Below, one piece after another: positions 32,555 through 40,638 of a DNA stretch of 64,000 bases. Source of the stretch: Halobacterium sp. DL1 (GTDB lineage Archaea; Halobacteriota; Halobacteria; Halobacteriales; Halobacteriaceae); NCBI GenBank assembly GCA_000230955.3, contig CP007060.1:2212216-2276215 (forward strand), in the 5' to 3' direction. Position numbers and translations under genes: made by a program. Below the pieces are notes generated by a model that did no database searches, was not told the DNA's origin, and saw only the letters and a list, made by a program, of their open reading frames with translations. How positions within the stretch are numbered: position 1 is the first letter of the stretch; the number at the start of each line of letters is the position of its first letter.

Positions 32555-32831
32555 GGCGCCGACCGCATCAGCACTAAGGGGCACAGCTGACTGCACCAGC
32601 ATCCGCCACAACCGACAGCCCCGGGGTGGACTGAAAGGGGCGGCTGGCTCGACAGGCGAGACGACGCAAGGACCGCAGGGAACGCAGTGACCGAGAACCG
32701 TAGCGAGTCGCAGCCGTCGAGCCAGCCGGGGCTTTCTGAGAGGTATCAGTCGTGACTGTAGCAGTCGAAGCGGAACGACAGACGATGACTGACGGCAAAA
32801 GACGTAAACGCTACGCCCGCAACTCGGGGGT
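32555..32831. other. Spacer with hairpin element B before the RecA-fold operon
   Basis: 277 bases without a supported gene. It contains hairpin element B and then, at its right end, the promoter region of the next gene (AAAAGACGTAAACGC, about 30 bases before the start). No other structure is seen. Confidence 0.55.
32632..32737. repeat. Hairpin element B (long inverted repeat)
   Basis: A 106-base element. Left arm 32633-32652 and right arm 32717-32736 pair in 17 of 20 positions; the only mismatches are three bases where GGG faces GGG instead of CCC. The ends TGAAAG/CTTTC match element A. The 64-base loop is rich in GCAGGGAACGCAG-type short repeats. Confidence 0.7.
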
Positions 32832-33671
32832 ATGGCGACGATTCCGTTCGGCGTCTCGCGGCTGGACGGCCGCATCGGCGGCGGTGCACCCGAGGGGAGC
32901 GTGGTGCTGCTGTCCGGGGAGGCCGGCGCTGGGGCCCGTGAGTTCGCCTACACGAGCGCCGTGCTCAACGGCCTCCAGTCCGCGGACCCCGACCTCTTCG
33001 ACCTCCACTACGGCGACCTCCACGGGAACGCGGTGGCGCCCGAGGACATCCACTACGTGTCGTTCACGGCCGACGAGGCGGAGCTCCAGCGGGAGATCTC
33101 GTTCACGCTGGACGAGGAGATCGTGGACGCGGGGCTGGACGCGGTGTCGTTCGCGGACCTCTCCCCGGAGTACTTCCAGTTGAGTCCGGTGCCGCGGGCG
33201 TGGTACGCGGGAGAACACCAGACCATCACGGACCTCGGGCAGTCGGGCGGGGAGCGCCGTGACGTCCTCGAGGCGTTCGCGGACTACCTCGACGAGCACG
33301 CGCAGGGCAGCCTCGTCGTGGTGGACTCGCTGACCGACCTCATCGGCGCGCGCAAGCAGGACATGGAGTTCAGCGACATCGTGTTGACGCTGAAGGGCCT
33401 GCGGAAGGCCGCCAGCGACTGGAACGGCCTCATCCTGTTGCACCTCACGCGGGACGCGGTCACCGAGGAGGAGTTCGGGAGCCTGATGACCTCCGTCGAC
33501 GGCACGGTGCAGTTCGACTGGGAGCGCGGCGGCAACGAACGCGTCCGCACGATGTACGTCCGAGAGTTCCGCGGCGTGCTTAGCCGCCTCGAGGAGGAGG
33601 ACATCGTGCAGTTCGAAACGGAGGTCCACGACGCCGGCTTCGACGTCAGTGACGTGCGGAAGATCCGCTGA
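32832..33671 (+). CDS. HTR-like RecA-fold protein with degenerate Walker A
   Basis: A 279-residue protein of the RAD55/KaiC superfamily, of the kind annotated as HTR-like in haloarchaea. The core is recognisable (PFGVSRLDGRIGGGAPEG, SLVVVDSLTDLI as Walker B, LKGLRKAASDWNGLILLHLT), but the Walker A site reads GEAGAGAR: the lysine and Ser/Thr that grip the phosphates are replaced by Ala35 and Arg36. ATP binding is therefore doubtful, suggesting a structural or regulatory role. First of four tightly linked same-strand genes ending in TFS. Confidence 0.85.
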   Translation: MATIPFGVSRLDGRIGGGAPEGSVVLLSGEAGAGAREFAYTSAVLNGLQSADPDLFDLHYGDLHGNAVAPEDIHYVSFTADEAELQREISFTLDEEIVDAGLDAVSFADLSPEYFQLSPVPRAWYAGEHQTITDLGQSGGERRDVLEAFADYLDEHAQGSLVVVDSLTDLIGARKQDMEFSDIVLTLKGLRKAASDWNGLILLHLTRDAVTEEEFGSLMTSVDGTVQFDWERGGNERVRTMYVREFRGVLSRLEEEDIVQFETEVHDAGFDVSDVRKIR

Positions 33672-33713
33672 GGCACCGAACGGTTAAGGGAGGCGGGCCC
33701 AAAGACCGGTTGA

Positions 33714-34694
33714 ATGGCCGACGGAACGTCGGACGTGGCCGAGGGGACGAGCCTCGAGGGGCCGGCCGCGGCGTGGCTCGGGGAACGTGCCGAGGAGTTG
33801 GGTGTTAGCGACGAGGCGCTCCTGAAGCGTATCGTGGCGGCCTACCGGGCGGCCGAGGAGGACGCAGACAGGGAGTTCGTCACCAACGAGGAGCTGCGCG
33901 AGCAGGTGGAGGACGTCGAGAGCGAGTTCGACGAGAAGATCCGGGACGTCCGCGAGCGCGTCATCCAGGTGAAACGCGAGGCCGACGGCAAGGCGCCCAC
34001 GGACCACGACCACCCAGACGTCGACGAGCGCGCGGCGGCCGCGATGGAGGCCGCGGAGAGCGCGGCCGCCGAGGCGGAGTCGCTGGCCGGAGAAATCGAC
34101 AGTCTGGCCGACCACGTGGACGCTGGCTTCGACAACTTCGAGGAGGTGCTGTCGTACCTCCGAGACGAGACGGACGACCTGGACGGGAAGGCGACGACGC
34201 TGGCGACCGCGGTGCTGTCGGTGCGGGAGTCGGTGGGCTCGCTGGCGGCGGCAGAGGCCCGACGTGAGCGCGCCGAATCGCTCCAGCGGGAGGCGAACCT
34301 CGCTGGCGTGGAGAACGCCGACTGCGACGCGTGCGGGCAGTCGGTGACCGTCGCGCAGCTTTCGGCGCCCGAGTGTCCGTTCTGCGGGGAGAGCTTCGAG
34401 GGCGTCGAGGCGAAGACTGGGTGGTTCGGCAGCCACACGCTGGTGACCGGCCGGAAACCGGCGCTGAAGGCCAAGCAGTCGTGGCTCGACGACGACGGCG
34501 AGGACGACTCGTGGCTCGGCGGCGACACGGATACGCTCGAGGCGATGGCGACCGGCCCGGAGGAAGCCGACGACGAGGAGTCGTCCGACGCCTGGGTCGA
34601 GGAAGCGGACGTCGAGGACGCGGTGAACGTCGGCGAGGCCGAACCCGTCGACAGCGAAGCGACGGACGGCGGCCGAGAGGAGACCAATGACTGA
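33714..34694 (+). CDS. Coiled-coil protein with C4 zinc-ribbon
   Basis: A 326-residue protein. The front (residues 14-45) looks like a short ribbon-helix or domain of a CopG-like type; residues 55-200 form a strong heptad coiled coil (LAGEIDSLADHVDAGFDNFE); residues about 203-225 carry CDACGQSV ... CPFCGESF, a zinc ribbon; the last 100 residues are an acidic tail. Its stop overlaps the next gene by eight bases. Likely a scaffold that links the RecA-fold protein to something else; this is inference. Confidence 0.78.
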   Translation: MADGTSDVAEGTSLEGPAAAWLGERAEELGVSDEALLKRIVAAYRAAEEDADREFVTNEELREQVEDVESEFDEKIRDVRERVIQVKREADGKAPTDHDHPDVDERAAAAMEAAESAAAEAESLAGEIDSLADHVDAGFDNFEEVLSYLRDETDDLDGKATTLATAVLSVRESVGSLAAAEARRERAESLQREANLAGVENADCDACGQSVTVAQLSAPECPFCGESFEGVEAKTGWFGSHTLVTGRKPALKAKQSWLDDDGEDDSWLGGDTDTLEAMATGPEEADDEESSDAWVEEADVEDAVNVGEAEPVDSEATDGGREETND

Positions 34695-35235
34695 CGGAGA
34701 GCCAGCGGACACACCGGACGACGAGTCGGACGACGACGGGCCGTCGGGCGAGCGCTCGCCCGGGGACATCGGCCCCGGAACCACCGCGAGCGCCCCGCCT
34801 GGCGCGGACGTGAGCGCGCCCAGGGGCGAGGACGCGGATGCAGATGGCGAATCCACCGAGGACGCGCCGCTGTCGGACCTTCGGGAGGACGTCGACGAGC
34901 GCCGCCAGCGCGACGACGACGAGTTCGAGGCGCTGTTCGACGAGGTGAACGTCGGCGACGTCGACGAGGAGTCTGTCTGGGAGCAGCTGTCGGCGTCGGC
35001 CGACGACCCGCTGTTCGTCACGGAGTCCATCGAGGACGACCGCGAGGTGACCGTCGTGGAGAAGAGCCTCTGTCACGGCTGCGAGCACTTCGCGGACCCG
35101 CCGCAGCTCGCGTGCACCCACGAGGGGACGACCATCGAGGCGGAGGTGGACACCGACCACTTCCGGGTCGTGGACTGCCCCGTCGTGGCTGAGCGCCGCG
35201 AGGAGGCGGGTGACTTTTCACCCGACGATTCCTAA
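34687..35235 (+). CDS. Acidic protein with C-terminal Cys/His zinc-like domain
   Basis: A 182-residue protein. Residues 1-75 are disordered and acidic (DDESDDDGPSGERSPGD), a helical stretch follows, and the end carries CHGCEHFADPPQLACTHEG and later DCPVV, spaced as a Cys/His metal site. It starts inside the previous gene's end and ends eight bases before tfs. I know no family name. The zinc-like end in three consecutive genes of this unit is notable. Confidence 0.75.
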   Translation: MTDGEPADTPDDESDDDGPSGERSPGDIGPGTTASAPPGADVSAPRGEDADADGESTEDAPLSDLREDVDERRQRDDDEFEALFDEVNVGDVDEESVWEQLSASADDPLFVTESIEDDREVTVVEKSLCHGCEHFADPPQLACTHEGTTIEAEVDTDHFRVVDCPVVAERREEAGDFSPDDS

Positions 35236-35243
35236 CCGGAGCC

Positions 35244-35558
35244 ATGCAGTTTTGCGACGACTGTGGCTCGATGATGCACAAGCAGGGCGACGAGATGGTC
35301 TGTTCGAGCTGCGGCGCCGTCGAGGAGAGCGAGGCCGACGGGGGGTTCGTCGAGACGGCCGCCCAGGACACCAGCGACGTCATCGAGACGAGCGAGGACG
35401 CGAACTTCGAGGGGAAGCCGACGGCCGAGGAGACGTGTCCGGAGTGCGGCCACGACACGGCGTGGTACACCATCAAGCAGACCGGTAGCGCCGACGAACC
35501 GCCGACGCGCTTCTTCAAGTGCAAGGAGTGTGGCGCAAGGTGGCGGGACTATAGCTGA
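35244..35558 (+). CDS. tfs: Transcription factor S (TFIIS/RpoM-like)
   Basis: A 104-residue factor that rescues backtracked RNA polymerase by stimulating RNA cleavage. The N-terminal zinc ribbon has CDDCGSMM ... CSSCGAV, the C-terminal ribbon CPECGHDTAWY ... CKECGARW, and the catalytic acidic pair sits in GSADEPPTRFF. All eight cysteines are present. It ends the four-gene unit that starts with the RecA-fold protein. Confidence 0.95.
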   Translation: MQFCDDCGSMMHKQGDEMVCSSCGAVEESEADGGFVETAAQDTSDVIETSEDANFEGKPTAEETCPECGHDTAWYTIKQTGSADEPPTRFFKCKECGARWRDYS

Positions 35559-35677
35559 GGTGGGGTTCCTGCCGAAGTTCTCTAGAGATTATAGCGGTGC
35601 TCACCTAGAATCCGCGGATATCCGGGGATTCTCGCGAAAAAGCATTTACGTCAATAAGTAGTCTTTTTAGTTGAATC

Positions 35678-36043
35678 ATGTTCGAAGACGATGGCTCCGA
35701 GAAAACCAATCCCATCGAAGACCCAATTGACATCGAGACAGATCCGTTTCAGGACCCGATAGACGAAGTAGACCTTGATATTGGCGATTTCGGCATCCCT
35801 GTGGCCGAAGAAGGCAGTATTGAGAAGGTGGAGGATGTGAACGAGGACAGTGTGCTGTGCGACTGTGGTCCGCAGTACAAGCACACCGAAACGGTCCTCA
35901 AGGAGAGAGGAGCGTCACTTGGGGCTCTAGGTGGGAACTACGCCGGGGAAACTACCGTCATCATCTGTACAGACTGTGGAACACGTTACTACGAGGATGA
36001 GTCCTACCAGAACGACAGCAGCGGCCTGAACTCTCTAATGTAA
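35678..36043 (+). CDS. Small acidic protein with Cys-rich half, in AT-rich island
   Basis: A 121-residue protein. Residues 1-55 are acidic with many Ile/Asp pairs (PIEDPIDIETDPFQDPIDE); residues 60-105 carry CDCGPQY and CTDCGTRYYED, together a possible C4 zinc site around a short insert. Codon use is clearly more AT-rich than the neighbours (many third-position A and T). A TATA-like run (GTAGTCTTTTTAG) is about 25 bases before the ATG. It is followed by a 45-residue membrane protein gene with a two-base gap. No family recognised; transferred DNA is likely. Confidence 0.7.
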   Translation: MFEDDGSEKTNPIEDPIDIETDPFQDPIDEVDLDIGDFGIPVAEEGSIEKVEDVNEDSVLCDCGPQYKHTETVLKERGASLGALGGNYAGETTVIICTDCGTRYYEDESYQNDSSGLNSLM

Positions 36044-36045
36044 TC

Positions 36046-36183
36046 ATGAAGGAGATAGCTGGGGTAATCGGAACGGCGCTTTCCCTGTACTTCCTCTTCG
36101 ACTTCTTCGTCTGGAACGGTGGCTTCGTGAACCCGAGCTTCTTCGCTCGGCTTGATTCAATTATGGTCTTGTTCCCCTTCTAG
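36046..36183 (+). CDS. 45-residue single-span membrane peptide
   Basis: A short frame (ATG 36046, TAG 36181-36183) reading MKEIAGVIGTALSLYFLFDF and continuing with aromatic residues to a hydrophobic end (MVLFPF). One membrane segment covers residues 5-23. It begins two bases after the stop of the Cys-rich gene, so the pair looks co-translated. It shares the AT-rich base use of its neighbour. No family recognised; small membrane toxin, chaperone-like or signalling peptides are all possible. Confidence 0.55.
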   Translation: MKEIAGVIGTALSLYFLFDFFVWNGGFVNPSFFARLDSIMVLFPF

Positions 36184-36249
36184 AGGTTAGTACGCGGACG
36201 GGAGAAGGAGACTCGAAACCTTCAGGGCGCAACATCCTGAGACCTACTC

Positions 36250-36681
36250 ATGGACGAGTTCGCGTACGTCGTGAACGTCGACGCGGCGGTCGTGCGGGAC
36301 GGCGAGTACCTCGTCATCGAGCGCAGCGCCGAGGAGGAGCACGCGGCCGGAACCGTCGCATTCCCCGGCGGGAAAGTCGAGCAGACCGAGGGATTCGACG
36401 CCATAGAGAACACCGCTCGGCGGGAGGTCCGCGAGGAGACGGGCGTCGAGGTGGGAGCCGTCGAGTACGTCTCCAGCAACGCGTTCGTCGCCGACGAGGG
36501 GACGCAGTGCCTGAACGTGTTGACGCGCTGCGAGTACGAGAGCGGAGAGCCCGAAGCCCGCCAGCCAGATGAGGTGGCGGACGCGTTCTGGCTACCGTAC
36601 GAGGAGTTCGGTGCGCACCCGGACGTGCCGGAGTACGTCGCCGCGTTCGCCGAGCGCGTGGAGGAATCGCGGGCGGACTGA
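36250..36681 (+). CDS. Nudix hydrolase with widened Nudix box
   Basis: A 143-residue Nudix-fold protein. The box starts GGKVEQTE and ends REVREETGV, but 10 residues lie between the first Glu and REV where 7 is normal, so there is a three-residue insert. The catalytic REVxEE helix is intact. NTP, dinucleotide or mRNA-cap-like substrates are possible. It returns to the high-GC codon use of the genome after the AT-rich island. Confidence 0.87.
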   Translation: MDEFAYVVNVDAAVVRDGEYLVIERSAEEEHAAGTVAFPGGKVEQTEGFDAIENTARREVREETGVEVGAVEYVSSNAFVADEGTQCLNVLTRCEYESGEPEARQPDEVADAFWLPYEEFGAHPDVPEYVAAFAERVEESRAD

Positions 36682-36687
36682 CTGCGT

Positions 36688-37548
36688 CTACTGGAGGAGG
36701 AGCCAGGCGGCGGCGACCGCGAGGCCGCCCGCCGCCGTCGAGAGGACGGCCTGCTGGCGGAGGGCGTCGAGGCGGGAGTGGTCGTGGTCGTGGCCGGTGC
36801 GGGTGACGGCGTCGTGGACCTCGCTGCCGGTCTCACAGTGCGGGAGGAAGTCCATCGCGACGTGGAGGAAGATGCCCGCGGCGAAGCCGAAGACGACGGC
36901 GCGGAACGTCGGGTCCGTCGGGAAGGAGAACAGCGTGACCGCGAGCGCGGCGAGGCCGACGCCGGAGGCCGGCAGAAGGAGCATCGCGGGCGAGCGGCCC
37001 TCCCGGACGAGGCGGCGCGCGGCGGCGTAGCCCGCCGGTCCCTTGTGGGAGACGATGGCGAGGCCGAGCAGCGGGCCGAGTTCCGGCAGCGCGGTGTAGA
37101 CGACGCCGATGATGGAGCCGGAGGCCAGCGAGTGGGCGGCGAGTTCGGCGGTCGTGCGGTCGAGCGGGAGGTCGAAGTGCGTGACCAGGTGGCCGACGGT
37201 GTGCGCGGCGAACCCGACGAGGATGCCCGCGGCGACGCCGAAGCCGCCGGGTTTGGGCGCGTAGCCGATGGCCTGGGGCACGAGGAACACGCTGGCACTG
37301 GTGATCATCGCGCCGCTCGCGAGGCCGTAGCCCCAGACGAGGCCGGTGGGGTGTTCGGTGCTGGCCCGGGCGCCGAGCGCGGCCGCGCCGGCCATCGCGG
37401 CGAACGCGACCCAGGAGATGCCGAGCAGTTTGACCGGCGGGTCGCCGACGACAACGTACGCGGACAGCGCGACCAGCGCGAGCGTGCTGAGGACGCCGAG
37501 GCGCGAGGTGGTCGCGCGGACGGCGTCGACTGACTCTGTGACCGACAT
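36688..37548 (-). CDS. ZIP family divalent metal transporter
   Basis: A 286-residue eight-helix transporter importing zinc, iron or manganese. The helix IV block AAHSLASGSIIGV and helix V block VSHKGPAGY carry the metal-binding His and neighbouring residues of ZIP proteins. A His/Asp-rich loop (TRTGHDHDHSRLD) lies near the C-terminal end. Convergent with the Nudix gene, six bases apart. Confidence 0.9.
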   Translation of the reverse strand: MSVTESVDAVRATTSRLGVLSTLALVALSAYVVVGDPPVKLLGISWVAFAAMAGAAALGARASTEHPTGLVWGYGLASGAMITSASVFLVPQAIGYAPKPGGFGVAAGILVGFAAHTVGHLVTHFDLPLDRTTAELAAHSLASGSIIGVVYTALPELGPLLGLAIVSHKGPAGYAAARRLVREGRSPAMLLLPASGVGLAALAVTLFSFPTDPTFRAVVFGFAAGIFLHVAMDFLPHCETGSEVHDAVTRTGHDHDHSRLDALRQQAVLSTAAGGLAVAAAWLLLQ

Positions 37549-37616
37549 TCAATTAATAATTCCGCACTCGTTGTTAATAACCTATCGGTCCAGGCTGCTC
37601 CGCACCGCTCCGGCGG

Positions 37617-38291
37617 TCAGGCCGTCGAACTCTTCCACTCGGCGAGGCCGAGCACGTCGCCGTCGAGTTCCTCCGGCACCGTCGCCGCCCAGGTGAACAG
37701 CGGGGCGACCTCGCTGGGGTTCCGGCCGCCCATCCCGTGGAGGTCGGTGTCGACGGCACTGGGGTCGATACAGCCGATGGCCTGCTCGCAGTCGGCGGCG
37801 AACTGTCGGACCACGCCCTCCGCGGCGGCCTTCGAGACGGCGTAGGGGCCGAACCCCGGCTGGGCATCCCGGGCGACGCCGCCAGTCGGCACCAGCACGC
37901 AGCCGTCAGCGTCCATGTGGGGGAGCGCCTCGCGGACGGACGCGAACACGCCCCGGGCGTTCGTGCGCATCGTGTCGTCGAACGCGCTGTAGGCCGCCTC
38001 GTCGAGTGGCGTCTCCCCGGCGTCGCCGTGGTAGACCGCGGCGCAGGGGACGACCACGTCGATGCCGGAGTCATCGCCGGCCTTCGAGGCGTGCTCCATG
38101 AACCGCTCGACGTCGAACTCGTCGCGCACGTCGGTGCGGAGGGAGACGCCGCCGAGTTCGTCGGCGAGCGACGCGAGCGCGTCGCTGTCCCGGCCGCCGA
38201 GCGCGACGGTCGCCCCGTCCTCGGCGAACGCCCGCGCGACAGCCTCGCCGAGCCCACCCGTCGCCCCAGTCACCGCTACCGTTGTTGCCAT
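37617..38291 (-). CDS. Short-chain dehydrogenase/reductase (SDR)
   Basis: A 224-residue classical SDR. The NAD(P)-binding TGATGGLG is at residues 7-14 and the catalytic pair is in GPYAVSKAAAEG (Tyr and Lys); a catalytic Ser is expected in VLVPTGGVARD but reads Gly/Thr there, so activity is a little uncertain. Start at 38291 (MATTVAV) is preferred to one two codons upstream. Substrate unknown. Confidence 0.87.
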   Translation of the reverse strand: MATTVAVTGATGGLGEAVARAFAEDGATVALGGRDSDALASLADELGGVSLRTDVRDEFDVERFMEHASKAGDDSGIDVVVPCAAVYHGDAGETPLDEAAYSAFDDTMRTNARGVFASVREALPHMDADGCVLVPTGGVARDAQPGFGPYAVSKAAAEGVVRQFAADCEQAIGCIDPSAVDTDLHGMGGRNPSEVAPLFTWAATVPEELDGDVLGLAEWKSSTA

Positions 38292-38342
38292 GCGCACAGA
38301 GAGAACTGCGAGCCGCCTAAACTTCCCGGGATGACCGGGGTC

Positions 38343-39164
38343 CTACTCGGTGAGCACGCCGGACGTGAGTTCGCCGAGCGGGCGCGTCACGTCGAACGTC
38401 GGCGTCGAAACCCGGATCTGGGAGTCCGCGGTCACGTCGTAGAAGCGGAGGTGGAGCTCGAACGAGCCGTCGTCAGCGACGGGGGCCGCTTCCCGCTGGC
38501 CGGACGCCTCGTGGACCGCCCAGACGTTCTCGCCGGCGTAGCTCGCGGCGACCTCGCCCGCCACGACGGCCTCCTGCGGGTTCGAGAAGTCCGGTCCCCG
38601 CATCGGGTCGTCGTTGTCGTACCACGCCCCGAACCCCTCGTCGATGGCGTACACGGTCGAGAAACCGGACTTCTGGAGGCCCGCGGCACGGACCGAGGAG
38701 AGGTGGTGGGGACAGCGGCAGTAACAGACGACGCGGTCGTCGGTGGGCCAGCCACCGATGGCGCCGCCCTGGGAGCCCCTGACGGCGGGACTGTTCACCG
38801 CGCCGAAGATGTGGGCGCGCTTGTACTGTGCGAGCCCACGGGCGTCGACGAACCGGGCCTCCCGGCGGCGGTGCCAGTAGCGGGCGACCTCGACGGGGAC
38901 GAGCGTGACCGTCTCGCCGTTCGTCGACAGCGCCGAGAACTGGGACTCGTCGACGCTGCGCTCGTCCGTCCCCCCCGCGTACTCGGGCGGTACGCCGTCG
39001 CCAGGGGTCTCGTCCGTCGGGAGTTCCATGTTCGCGTTGAACGATGTCTCGAGGTTGCCCGGGTGGTTGACCGTCGCGGACGAGGAGGAGCCGAGGAGAC
39101 CCGTACAGCCCGCGAGGGCCGCGAGCGACGTCGTGCCCGCGGCGAGGAACGTGCGGCGGTTCAT
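38343..39164 (-). CDS. Tat-exported lipoprotein with rhodanese domain
   Basis: A 273-residue protein. The N-terminus MNRRTFLAAGTTSLAALAGC joins a twin-arginine signal and a lipobox with Cys20, so it should be folded in the cytoplasm, exported and lipid-anchored. A rhodanese domain follows (residues about 95-180: FVDARGLAQYKRAHIFGAVN, active-site-like CYCRCPHHLSS), then a beta-rich C-terminal domain. It may handle persulfide or act as a redox protein at the outer face. Stands alone. Confidence 0.88.
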   Translation of the reverse strand: MNRRTFLAAGTTSLAALAGCTGLLGSSSSATVNHPGNLETSFNANMELPTDETPGDGVPPEYAGGTDERSVDESQFSALSTNGETVTLVPVEVARYWHRRREARFVDARGLAQYKRAHIFGAVNSPAVRGSQGGAIGGWPTDDRVVCYCRCPHHLSSVRAAGLQKSGFSTVYAIDEGFGAWYDNDDPMRGPDFSNPQEAVVAGEVAASYAGENVWAVHEASGQREAAPVADDGSFELHLRFYDVTADSQIRVSTPTFDVTRPLGELTSGVLTE

Positions 39165-39287
39165 ACCCCTGTATTGGGGCGACTGCTTGAAGGATTGTCG
39201 GTAACCGGCACTCCCGGTCGCTTCCGGGTTCGCGTCGACTGCGAACCGCCAGGAACTGTCTTACCCCCTCCCTTCGTAGCCCTGCCC

Positions 39288-40157
39288 ATGTCTGTTCGAC
39301 GACGACTCGGGACCGGACTGCGCCTCGCCAGGGACAGCCTCGACGTGCTCCGGGACCACCCGAACCTGCTGTGGTTCCCCGCGTTCGCGGGCCTCGCGGG
39401 CCTCGTCTTCCTCGTGGCCGTGCTCGGAACGACGTTCGGCCTGCTGCCGTTCGCGGCCGCCGCGAACGTCTCGGACACCGTGGCGTTCGCCGCCGTCGCG
39501 GTTGCCATCCTCGGAAGCACGTTCGTCGCGACGCTGTTCACGGCGGGGCTGATGTTCGCCGCCCGCGAGGCGCTGCACGGCAAACAGCCGTCGGTGCGCG
39601 GCGGCCTCCGCGCCGCGTGGGAGCACAAGTGGACGCTGCTCGCGTGGGCCGTCGTCAGCGCCGTCGTCGGCGTCGTCGTACGCGCCCTCCAGGAGTCGAA
39701 CAACGTCGGAAGCGTCGTCGTCGGGGTGCTGTTCAGCGTCTCCTGGGCCGTCGTCACCTACTTCGTCGTCCCCGTCGCCGTCTTCGAGGACGAACCCATC
39801 ACCGGCGTCTTCGGGCGGAGCGTGGACATCGTCCGGGAGACGTGGGGCGAATCGCTCGGCGCGGAGTTCGGCCTCGGCTTCGTCCACCTCCTGCTGTTCG
39901 GCGCAGTCGGGCTGCTCACCGTCGGCGTCGCAGTTCTGACCAGCCCGCTCGTCGCCGTCGGGTTCGTCGGCCTGCCGCTCGGCGTGCTCGCGTTCGTCGT
40001 CGCATCCACGCTCAACGGCATCGCAAAGGTGGCACTGTACGAGTACGCCACGGGCGGGGACCCGCCGCGCTACTTCGAGAACGTGGACTTCGACGTCGGC
40101 GGCGACGGCAGCGAGGAGCGGTCGACGGTCTTGGGCGGCATCAGGCGCGGCATCTGA
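39288..40157 (+). CDS. DUF6159-like multi-spanning membrane protein
   Basis: A 289-residue membrane protein with about six helices: a short basic front (SVRRRLGTGLRLARDSLDVL), hydrophobic stretches near 30-55, 70-95, 120-140, 145-165, 195-220 and 222-250, then an acidic tail. This is the layout of DUF6159, a bacterial and archaeal family without known role, with the Gly/Arg-rich GGLRAAWEHKWTLLAW central loop. Transcription is from its own ATG at 39288. Confidence 0.8.
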   Translation: MSVRRRLGTGLRLARDSLDVLRDHPNLLWFPAFAGLAGLVFLVAVLGTTFGLLPFAAAANVSDTVAFAAVAVAILGSTFVATLFTAGLMFAAREALHGKQPSVRGGLRAAWEHKWTLLAWAVVSAVVGVVVRALQESNNVGSVVVGVLFSVSWAVVTYFVVPVAVFEDEPITGVFGRSVDIVRETWGESLGAEFGLGFVHLLLFGAVGLLTVGVAVLTSPLVAVGFVGLPLGVLAFVVASTLNGIAKVALYEYATGGDPPRYFENVDFDVGGDGSEERSTVLGGIRRGI

Positions 40158-40178
40158 GGAGCATGGAGTGCGGCGGCG

Positions 40179-40553
40179 CTACACGCGTTCGACGTCCTCG
40201 ACGGTCCGGTCGCTGTCCTCGGCGGTCCCCGTGTTCGTCGTGCCCGCCGGTTCGAAGAGGACGACCTGCGTCTCCTCGTGGGCGACCGGGCGGTGTTCGA
40301 CGCCCGCAGGCGCGACGGTGAGGTCGCCCGGTCCGAGGTGGACGGCGTCCTCTCGGCCGTCCTCGCGGTACTCGATGGTGAGGTCGCCGTCGATCACGTA
40401 GAACAGTTCGTCGGCGTCCTCGTGGGCGTGCCAGACGAACTCGCCGTCGAGGCGCGCGACCTTCACGTGCTGGCCGTTCAGTTCCGCGAGCAGGCGTGGC
40501 TCCCACGTCTCCTCGACGGAGTCGAAGGCATCCGTCAGCGAGCGTGCGTCCAT
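40179..40553 (-). CDS. Small cupin protein
   Basis: A 124-residue single-domain cupin. Motif 1 is WHAHEDADELFYVIDGDLTI (two His and one Glu for metal) and motif 2 is PGDLTVAPAGVEHRPVA (third His). Such proteins often bind a metal and a small acid or sugar and may be regulators or isomerases. It is divergent from a HAD hydrolase; their ATG-like starts touch at 40552-40553. Confidence 0.9.
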   Translation of the reverse strand: MDARSLTDAFDSVEETWEPRLLAELNGQHVKVARLDGEFVWHAHEDADELFYVIDGDLTIEYREDGREDAVHLGPGDLTVAPAGVEHRPVAHEETQVVLFEPAGTTNTGTAEDSDRTVEDVERV

Positions 40554-40638
40554 GCAGGAGACTGGTGACGGAGGCGAAAAAGCGGTTCGCCCGCCCGACC
40601 ACGAAACGATTTTGGCGGAGTTCCCCGAATCCCCGACC

